From Actinomadura chibensis NBRC 106107 (lineage in GTDB: Bacteria; Actinomycetota; Actinomycetes; Streptosporangiales; Streptosporangiaceae), in NCBI RefSeq assembly GCF_001552135.1, contig NZ_BCQP01000016.1:1-64000 (forward strand): a stretch of 64,000 nt of DNA, given 5' to 3'. The position numbers and the translations under genes are program-made. Numbering within the stretch: position 1 is the first letter of the stretch; the number at the start of each line of letters is the position of its first letter. Positions 58,211 to 64,000 of this stretch are shown here, in pieces. Below the pieces are notes generated by a model that searched no databases, had not been told where the DNA came from, and saw only the letters and a list, made by a program, of their open reading frames with translations.

Positions 58211-60372
58211 CGGCCGACACGGAGGCAGGCGGAGTGGGGCAGGAAGAGCGGACGAGGATCGAGCGGCTGTTCACGCCGCGCTCCATAGCGATGGTGGGGG
58301 CGTCCAACCAGGAGCTGCGGATCGGCGGGCAGGTGTACGGGAACCTGGCGCTGAACTTCAAGGGCGCGCTCTACCCGGTGCATCCGCGCGACGAGGCGGT
58401 CCAGGGCGACCGGGCCTACCGGTCGGTCGCCGACCTGCCGGGGCCGGTGGACCTCGCGGTGATCGCGGTGCCCGCCGAGCACGTGGCCGGGGTGATCGAG
58501 CAGTGCGGCGCGCGCGGCGTCGGCGGCGCGGTCGTGCTGACCGCCGGGTTCGCCGAGGCCGGGCCGGACGGCGCGGCGCTCCAGCGGGAGCTGGCCGGGG
58601 CCGCCGTGCGCACCGGCGTCCGGGTCGTCGGGCCGAACTGCATCGGCTACCTCAGCTCGGCGGCCGGGGTCGCGGCCAGCTTCGCGATGCCGCCGGGCAC
58701 GCCGCTGCCGCCGGTCGGGCCGGTCGCGCTCGTCTCGCAGAGCGGCGGCTTCGGCTCCTACATCGCGGAGAAGGCGCAGCTCGCCGGGCTGCGCCTCGGC
58801 TGGTTCGTCAGCACCGGCAACGAGGTGGACGTCAACATCGCCCAGGTGCTGCGCTTCCTCGTCGAGCGGGACGAGACGCGCGTGCTGCTCGCGTTCAGCG
58901 AGACGCTCCGCGACCCGGACGTGTTCGTCGAGACCGCGCGGCGGGCCGCCGAGCTGGACAAGCCGCTGGTGCTGCTGAAGGCGGGGCGGTCGAAGGAGGC
59001 GGCGCGGGCGGCGCTCAGCCACACCGCGTCCGTGGTCGGCTCGGCAGAGGTGTTCGACGCGGTGTGCCGCCAGTACGGCGTCGTCGTCGCGGACACGATG
59101 GAGGAGATGCTCGACCTCGGGATGATCTTCCAGGACGGGCGCCGCCCGCGCGGCGACCGGATCGGCATCATGACGACGTCCGGCGGCGCCGGGGTGCTGC
59201 TCGCGGACGGCGCCGGGATGGCGGGGCTGTCGGTCCCGGAGTTCCCGCCGGACGAGCGGGACGCGATCGCCGCGAAGATGCCGCAGCCGTTCTACGGCTC
59301 GGCGGCCAACCCGGTGGACACGACCGCGCAGATCACCGCCGCGCCCGACCTGTTCCAGACGGTGCTCGGCGAGGTCGTCGGCGGCTCGGTGGTGGACATG
59401 GCCGCGACCGTGACGTGGGCGCGGCCCGGCGCCGCCAACGACGCGATCATCGAGACGTACCGGTCCACGGACAAGCCGTTCGCGGTGCTGTGCACCACCT
59501 GGCTGGAGGACTTCCAGAAGGCCGGGGTGCCGACGTTCACCGACCCCCGGCGGGTCGTCGACGCGCTCGCCGCGCTGGCCCGGCACACGCTGCGCCGCCC
59601 GCCCGCCACGCCGGAGTTCGTCCCGGACGAGGACCGCGCCCGCCGCGTCCGCTCGATGCTGGTCGAGGCGCGCAACCTGGGCGAGGGCGTCCTGCTGGAG
59701 TCGACGGCGAAGCGGGTGATGGCCGAGTACGGCATCCCGGTGACGCGGGAGATCTACGTGCGGGGCGTCCGCGACTCGGGCCCGGACGAGGTCGCCGCCG
59801 CGGCCGAGAAGCTCGGCGGCCCGGTCGCGCTCAAGGTCATGTCGTACCAGCTTCCGCACAAGTCGGACGTCGGCGGGCTGCGGCTCGGCGTGTCCGGCGC
59901 GGACGCGGTGAAGGACGCCTACCGCGACATGCTCGCCGAGGTCGCGCGCCGCGCGCCGGACGCGATGATCTCCGGGGTGCTGGTCCAGGAGATGGCCCCG
60001 GCCCGGCTGGAGATCGGCTGCGGCGTGCGGCACGACCCGGTGTTCGGCCCGATGGTCGCGCTCGGCCCCGGCGGGATCATGATCGAGATGCTGGCGGAGA
60101 CGGCGCTGCTGCGGCCGCCGTTCGACGCCGCCGCCGCCAGGGACGCGATCGGGGGCCTGCTCGGCGGGCGGCTCGTCGGCGGCTCGCGCGGCCTGTCCCC
60201 CGGCGAGCTGGACCTGCTCGCCGCGACGATGACCGGGCTCGGCGCGCTGGCGCTGGAGGTCCCGGAGATCGCCGAGGTGGACGTGAACCCGGTGCGGGTG
60301 GCGGGCGGCGCCGCCGTGGCGGCGGACGCGCTGATCGTCCTCGCCGACGAGCCCGCGGACGGGGAGGGCTGA
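58207..60372 (+). CDS. Acyl-CoA synthetase, NDP-forming (acetate-CoA ligase/Pat-like family)
   Basis: 721 residues. Domain order: CoA-binding Rossmann domain (about 20-150, IAMVGASNQELRIGGQV), succinyl-CoA-synthetase-like flavodoxin domains (about 150-460) with SQSGGFG and the phospho-His in LSHTASVVGS, then an ATP-grasp domain (about 490-715, ALKVMSYQLPHKSDVGGLRLG). It makes acyl-CoA from acid, ATP and CoA, releasing ADP and Pi, and is cheaper than AMP-forming ligases. Encoded directly behind the importer, it likely activates the imported acid. Confidence 0.92.
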   Translation: MTADTEAGGVGQEERTRIERLFTPRSIAMVGASNQELRIGGQVYGNLALNFKGALYPVHPRDEAVQGDRAYRSVADLPGPVDLAVIAVPAEHVAGVIEQCGARGVGGAVVLTAGFAEAGPDGAALQRELAGAAVRTGVRVVGPNCIGYLSSAAGVAASFAMPPGTPLPPVGPVALVSQSGGFGSYIAEKAQLAGLRLGWFVSTGNEVDVNIAQVLRFLVERDETRVLLAFSETLRDPDVFVETARRAAELDKPLVLLKAGRSKEAARAALSHTASVVGSAEVFDAVCRQYGVVVADTMEEMLDLGMIFQDGRRPRGDRIGIMTTSGGAGVLLADGAGMAGLSVPEFPPDERDAIAAKMPQPFYGSAANPVDTTAQITAAPDLFQTVLGEVVGGSVVDMAATVTWARPGAANDAIIETYRSTDKPFAVLCTTWLEDFQKAGVPTFTDPRRVVDALAALARHTLRRPPATPEFVPDEDRARRVRSMLVEARNLGEGVLLESTAKRVMAEYGIPVTREIYVRGVRDSGPDEVAAAAEKLGGPVALKVMSYQLPHKSDVGGLRLGVSGADAVKDAYRDMLAEVARRAPDAMISGVLVQEMAPARLEIGCGVRHDPVFGPMVALGPGGIMIEMLAETALLRPPFDAAAARDAIGGLLGGRLVGGSRGLSPGELDLLAATMTGLGALALEVPEIAEVDVNPVRVAGGAAVAADALIVLADEPADGEG

Positions 60373-60377
60373 CCGCG

Positions 60378-60830
60378 ATGGCCGACTTCGGCAAGATCGG
60401 CTTCGAGTGGCCGCCGTACACCATCGAGGTGGAGCGCGGGAAGATCGCCGAGTTCGCGCTGGCGGTGCGGGCGTCCGACCCGGTGTACACCGACCGGGCG
60501 GCGGCCCGCGCGGCCGGGTACGCGGACGTGCCCGTCCCGCCGACGTTCAGCGCGGTCGGGCAGCACTGGGCGCCGAAGACCTCCGTCGAGGACGACCTCG
60601 GCGTCGACCTCAAGCGGGTGCTCGCGGGCGGTGCCGACTGGGAGTACCTGGGCGACATCGTCGCCGGGGACGTGCTGACCGTCCACGGCCGCGTCGTGGA
60701 CATGGTCGAGAAGCGGGGCGGCCGCGGCCCGATGACGCTGATCATCAGGGAGAACACGTTCGTCAACCAGCGCGGCGAGACCGTGCTGCGGCTGCGCGGC
60801 ACGATGATCGAGCTCGGAGCCGCCTCGTGA
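60378..60830 (+). CDS. MaoC-like N-terminal-type dehydratase subunit (FAS1-DH-like)
   Basis: 150 residues, one hotdog domain: PPYTIEVERGKIAEFALAVRASDPVYTD (read as VERGKIAEFALAVRASDP), VPVPPTFSAVG and VAGDVLTVHGRVVDMVEKRG. It lacks the D-x-N-P-x-H catalytic motif, as does the MaoC_N part of ChsH2. It is coupled by GTGA to the MaoC gene with that motif, so the two probably form one hydratase. In mycobacteria the equivalent hotdog is fused to a DUF35 domain; here the DUF35 protein is a separate product two genes on. Confidence 0.88.
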   Translation: MADFGKIGFEWPPYTIEVERGKIAEFALAVRASDPVYTDRAAARAAGYADVPVPPTFSAVGQHWAPKTSVEDDLGVDLKRVLAGGADWEYLGDIVAGDVLTVHGRVVDMVEKRGGRGPMTLIIRENTFVNQRGETVLRLRGTMIELGAAS

Positions 60831-61240
60831 GAACGCGGACGGCGGCGGCCGAGGTCAGGGTCGGCCCGCTGACCAGGACGGACTTCGTCCGCTACGCGGG
60901 CGCGGGCGGCGACTTCAACCCGATCCACCACGACGACGGCTTCGCCGCGTCCGCCGGGTACCCGTCGGTGTTCGGGCACGGGCTGCTGACGGCCGGGATC
61001 CTGTCCGGCTTCGTCTGCGACTGGCTCGGCCGCCGGAACCTGCGCAGCTACGGCGTCCGGTACGTCGCGCAGGTGTGGCCGGGCGACACGCTGATCCTGT
61101 CCGGCGAGATCACCGGCGCCACCGAGGACGGCCTCGCGCGGGCCGAGCTGCGGGTAGAGCGCGAGTCCCCGGACGGCGAGCGCGCGGTCGTGCTGCGCGG
61201 CACCGCCACCGCCGCCGTCCACACCGAGGAGGAGAAGTGA
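60827..61240 (+). CDS. MaoC-like (R)-specific enoyl-CoA hydratase subunit, ChsH1-like
   Basis: 137 residues from GTG 60827. The hydratase-2 motif is present as GDFNPIHHDD (Asp and His catalytic), then FGHGLLTAGILSGF and YVAQVWPGDTL. It should add water to a trans-2-enoyl-CoA made by an acyl-CoA dehydrogenase. It overlaps both neighbours by 4 bp (60827-60830 and 61237-61240), placing it in a four-gene hydratase-aldolase set. Confidence 0.9.
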   Translation: MRTRTAAAEVRVGPLTRTDFVRYAGAGGDFNPIHHDDGFAASAGYPSVFGHGLLTAGILSGFVCDWLGRRNLRSYGVRYVAQVWPGDTLILSGEITGATEDGLARAELRVERESPDGERAVVLRGTATAAVHTEEEK

Positions 61241-61647
61241 GCGAACCGGTGGAACCGGCCCCGCACAAGGGCTACGTCGAGCGGCTCGACAAGGGCGTCC
61301 TCGCCTACCAGCGGTGCGACGACTGCCGGACCGCGGTGTTCCATCCGCGGGTGACCTGCCCCGGCTGCGGGAGCGGGCGGCTCGCCTGGCGGGAGAGCGC
61401 CGGGCTCGGCACGGTGTACGCGACGAGCGCCCTCGCCCGCCGCGACGCCGAGCCGTACTCGGTCGCGCTCGTGGATCTGGACGAGGGCTTCCGCATGATG
61501 AGCTCCGTCGTCGGCGTCCCGGCGGACGCCGTCCGCATCGGCATGCGGGTCCGGGCGCGCGTCGAGCCCCGCGACGGGGACCGCGAGCCGCGCCCGGTGT
61601 TCGTCCCGGAGGAGTTCGTCCCGGAGGAGGCGCGTGATGGCTCCTGA
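61237..61647 (+). CDS. DUF35 OB-fold/zinc-ribbon protein, partner of thiolase-like pair IV
   Basis: 136 residues from GTG 61237, within GAGGAGGAGAAGTGA. The zinc ribbon CDDCRTAVFHPRVTCPGC is followed by OB-fold strands GLGTVYATSALARR and YSVALVDLDEGFRMMSSVVG. It overlaps the thiolase-like gene by 11 bp. With the two MaoC-like proteins upstream it reproduces the parts of ChsH2 (hotdog plus DUF35) as separate chains. Confidence 0.88.
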   Translation: MSEPVEPAPHKGYVERLDKGVLAYQRCDDCRTAVFHPRVTCPGCGSGRLAWRESAGLGTVYATSALARRDAEPYSVALVDLDEGFRMMSSVVGVPADAVRIGMRVRARVEPRDGDREPRPVFVPEEFVPEEARDGS

Positions 61648-62800
61648 CCTGCGCGGCAAGGCCGCGATCGCCGGGGTGGCCGAGTCCGACCTCGGCGAGG
61701 TCGGCCCCGGCCGGTACGCCATCGACCTCGCCGCCCAGGCCGCCGCGCGGGCCCTGGACGACGCGGGCCTGGCGAAGAACGACGTCGACGGCCTGTTCAC
61801 CGCGATCGCCGGGCGCGGCATGGCCCCGCTCGACGTCGGCGAGTACCTCGGGATCAGGCCCCGCTACAGCGACGGGACGATGGTCGGCGGCAGCGCGTTC
61901 GTGTCGTTCCTGCACCACGCCGCGCTCGCGATCGCGTCCGGCGCGTGCGAGGTCGCCCTGCTCGTCTACGGGAGCACGCCGCGCGCCGACTCCGGCCGGG
62001 CCCGGCTCGGCATGGGCCCGCCGGAGCTGCCGTCCTACGAGGCCGCGTTCAGGCCGCGCCAGCCGATCACCGGGTACGCGCTGGCCACGTCCCGGCACAT
62101 GCACCAGTACGGGACGACCCGCGAGCAGCTCGCCGAGGTGGCGGTGGCGGCGCGCAAGTGGGCGCAGCTCAACCCGGTGGCGTTCGAGCGCGGACCGCTG
62201 ACCGTCGAGGACGTCCTGAACAGCCGCGTCATCTCCAGCCCGCTGTCCAAGCTGGACTGCTGCCTCGTGACCGACGGCGGCGGCGCGGTCGTCGTCACCA
62301 CGCCGGAGCGGGCGCGGGCGGCCCGCAAGCCGCCGGTCTACCTGCTCGGCGCCGGGGAGGCGCACTGGCACCGGACGATCTCGGAGATGCCGGACCTGAC
62401 CGTCACCGCCGCGACCGAGTCGTCGGCGCGGGCGTACGCGATGGCGGGGCTCGGGCCGTCCGACGTGGACGTCGTGCAGGTGTACGACGCGTTCACCGTC
62501 AACACCGTCCTGTTCCTGGAGGACCTCGGGTTCTGCGCGAAGGGGGAGGGCGGCGCGTTCGTGTCCGGCGGGCGGATCGCGCCCGGCGGCGAGCTGCCGG
62601 TCAACACGAGCGGCGGCGGCCTGTCGTACTGCCATCCGGGAATGTTCGGCATCTTCACGATCATCGAGGCGGTGCGCCAGCTCCGCGGCGAGTGCGGCGA
62701 GCGGCAGCGGGACGGCGCCGAGGTGGCGCTCGCGCACGGCAACGGCGGCCAGCTCTCGTCCCAGGTGACCGCCCTGCTCGGAACGGAGGCGACCCTTTGA
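61637..62800 (+). CDS. SCP2/Ltp2-type thiolase-like protein, pair IV (candidate retro-aldolase)
   Basis: 387 residues from ATG 61637; GTG 61634 directly before it is also in frame. It opens with RGKAAIAGVAESDLGEVGPG, has YDAFTV near 277 and NTSGGGLSYCHPGM near 328. The GGGL-x-x-CHPG form is like pair I. No Cys in the usual nucleophile strand (GTMVGGSAFVSF). It would cleave the beta-hydroxyacyl-CoA formed by the MaoC hydratase encoded just upstream. Substrate unknown. Confidence 0.86.
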   Translation: MAPDLRGKAAIAGVAESDLGEVGPGRYAIDLAAQAAARALDDAGLAKNDVDGLFTAIAGRGMAPLDVGEYLGIRPRYSDGTMVGGSAFVSFLHHAALAIASGACEVALLVYGSTPRADSGRARLGMGPPELPSYEAAFRPRQPITGYALATSRHMHQYGTTREQLAEVAVAARKWAQLNPVAFERGPLTVEDVLNSRVISSPLSKLDCCLVTDGGGAVVVTTPERARAARKPPVYLLGAGEAHWHRTISEMPDLTVTAATESSARAYAMAGLGPSDVDVVQVYDAFTVNTVLFLEDLGFCAKGEGGAFVSGGRIAPGGELPVNTSGGGLSYCHPGMFGIFTIIEAVRQLRGECGERQRDGAEVALAHGNGGQLSSQVTALLGTEATL

Positions 62801-62856
62801 CCGTCGAGCTGGTCTCGGTGCGCGGCGCCTCCCCGACACGAAGGAGGACGCGCCGG

Positions 62857-63615
62857 ATGACGGCCGTGCTGACCGAACGCTACGGCAGCGTGCTGCTGGT
62901 GACGCTGAACCGTCCCGAAGTGCTGAACGCCGTCGACGACACGGTCGTCGAGGGCATGGCGGCGGCCTGGCGGGAGGCCGCGGACCCGGCGGTCCGCGCG
63001 GTCGTCCTCACCGGCGCCGGGCGCGGCTTCTGCGCGGGCGCCGACCTGAAGGCGGCGCGGCGGCCGGACGCGACCCGTCCGGCGGGCGGGCTGCGCGCCA
63101 CGTTCAACGCCGACATGCTGGCGATGGCCGCGCTGGAGAAGCCGGTGATCGCCGCCGTGAACGGCCCGGCGGCCGGGTTCGGGCTGTCCCTCGCCTGCGC
63201 CGCCGACCTGCGGATCGCCTCGCACGCGGCGCGGTTCGTCCCGGCGTTCGCCGACATCGGGCTCGTCCCGGACGGCGGCGGCTCCTACTACCTGGCCCGG
63301 CTGCTCGGCTACGCCCGCGCGTTCGAGCTGCTCACCACCGGGCGCCGCCTCACCGCGGCGGAGGCCCTCGACTGGGGGCTCGTCACCGAGGTCGTGGAGC
63401 CGGTGGCGCTGGTGCCGCGGACGCTCGACCTCGCCGCCCGGCTCGCGGGCCGTCCGGGGCTCGCCGTCCCGCTGACGAAGCGGCTGCTCGCGGGCGCGGC
63501 GCGGGCGCACCTGGCCGAGCAACTGGAGGAGGAGGCGCGGGCGCAGGAGGCGGCGCTCGGCGCCCCCGGCCGCGCGGCGGCGCGCGCCGCGAAGATCGAC
63601 GAGATGAAGCGCTGA
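62857..63615 (+). CDS. Enoyl-CoA hydratase/isomerase (crotonase) family protein
   Basis: 252 residues from ATG 62857 (AAGGAGG upstream, spacing 9). Oxyanion segments FCAGADLKAAR and GPAAGFGLSLACAADLRIAS. The hydratase glutamates are replaced (GFGLSLA and FADIGLVPDGGGSY, where the Asp resembles PaaG-type isomerases). Delta-isomerase activity of the PaaG/ECI kind is therefore more likely than hydration. It lies 56 bp after pair IV, same direction. Confidence 0.86.
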   Translation: MTAVLTERYGSVLLVTLNRPEVLNAVDDTVVEGMAAAWREAADPAVRAVVLTGAGRGFCAGADLKAARRPDATRPAGGLRATFNADMLAMAALEKPVIAAVNGPAAGFGLSLACAADLRIASHAARFVPAFADIGLVPDGGGSYYLARLLGYARAFELLTTGRRLTAAEALDWGLVTEVVEPVALVPRTLDLAARLAGRPGLAVPLTKRLLAGAARAHLAEQLEEEARAQEAALGAPGRAAARAAKIDEMKR

Positions 63616-63636
63616 CCGCGCGGAACAGGAGAGCAC

Positions 63637-64000
63637 GTGCCCGACTACGGGAGCTTCACCAAGGTCCTCGTGACGCAGGACGACCGGCTGCTGACCGTCT
63701 CCCTGAACAACCCGGACCGCCTCAACGCCATGGGCGGCGGGCTGGAGCGGGAGCTGTCGGAGGTGCTGCGGCTCGTCGCCGACGACGACTCGGTCGGCGC
63801 GGTCCTGCTGCGCGGCGAGGGACGGGCGTTCTGCGCGGGCGGTGACGTCAAGAGCTTCAACGAGTGGACGACCGCCGCCGAGCAGCCGCCGCCCGCGAGC
63901 CGCGTCCTCGGCACGCTGAAGGCGACGGAGATCCTCGACACGATCCTCGCCGTGCCGCAGCCGATCGTCGCGGCCGTGCACGGCTACGCGATGGGGCTCG
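63637..64000 (+). CDS. Crotonase family protein (3' end outside window)
   Basis: The first 121 codons only, from GTG 63637 with AGGAGA upstream. SLNNPDRLNAMGGGL and the first oxyanion segment FCAGGDVKSFNEW are visible, and HGYAMGL at the window edge is the start of the second. Clearly an enoyl-CoA hydratase/isomerase family member; catalytic glutamates lie beyond the edge. Follows the previous crotonase after 21 bp in the same operon. Confidence 0.85.
   Translation, partial: MPDYGSFTKVLVTQDDRLLTVSLNNPDRLNAMGGGLERELSEVLRLVADDDSVGAVLLRGEGRAFCAGGDVKSFNEWTTAAEQPPPASRVLGTLKATEILDTILAVPQPIVAAVHGYAMGL

Noticed and set aside
14868..62800. The thiolase-like genes as ordinary beta-oxidation thiolases
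   Set aside because: They lack the expected cysteine strand and are each paired with a DUF35 gene, the mark of the Ltp2-type aldolase group.

Overview
The window is very GC-rich DNA (third codon positions almost always G or C) with GTG/TTG starts, Tat and lipoprotein signals, F420-type enzymes and 4-bp stop/start overlaps. This points to a high-GC actinobacterium. A Streptosporangiales/Actinomadura-like host is my guess from the gene style, not something the sequence proves. No tRNA, rRNA, CRISPR array, transposase or phage gene was seen.

Layout. (1) 1-8.2 kb is mixed: the end of a 2OG-oxygenase-like gene and a degenerate relative, an epoxide hydrolase, a secreted GH31 glycosidase, a HEAT/beta-propeller protein and a Tat-exported M28 peptidase. 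(2) 8.2-27.5 kb is one long leftward block: an oligopeptide-type ABC transporter, a GntR/FadR-type regulator, then thiolase-like/DUF35 pair II, a crotonase, a double-domain CaiB CoA-transferase, thiolase-like/DUF35 pair I, a fused 3-oxoacid CoA-transferase, amidase, aldehyde dehydrogenase, Ldh2-family dehydrogenase and a lactonase-like metallo-beta-lactamase. Many junctions are ATGA or GTGA overlaps. (3) 27.6-30.7 kb is housekeeping: crcB-DUF190-crcB with a likely fluoride riboswitch, a secreted EEP-family nuclease/phosphatase and a membrane-anchored CBM5/12-like protein. (4) 30.8-53.4 kb is a catabolic region of divergent operons: two heteromeric acyl-CoA dehydrogenase pairs, thiolase-like/DUF35 pair III, an F420-type LLM enzyme, a ThDP enzyme, two acyl-CoA ligases, CaiB, TesB, SDR, VOC, amidohydrolase, DoxX and two TetR regulators. 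(5) 53.4-64 kb is a rightward operon: a Liv-type ABC transporter with a permease-ATPase fusion, an NDP-forming acyl-CoA synthetase, two MaoC-like subunits, thiolase-like/DUF35 pair IV and two crotonases (the last cut by the window edge).

How it works together. The gene set suggests import of an organic acid, CoA activation by ligases or CoA-transferases, alpha,beta-dehydrogenation, hydration and then carbon-carbon cleavage by an SCP2-thiolase/DUF35 aldolase of the type known from steroid side-chain loss (Ltp2 with the DUF35 part of ChsH2). Four such pairs occur in 48 kb. The substrates cannot be read from the sequence.

Regulation. A near-palindrome of about 18 bp (CTACC-N8-GGTWG) occurs six times between 36.4 and 53.3 kb, only in promoter gaps, and falls into two sequence classes. 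There are two TetR genes, and one is encoded directly downstream of a site. Separately, a 12-bp word is shared by the promoters of the GntR gene and of the oligopeptide-type binding protein. These two operator sets are the most testable new observations.
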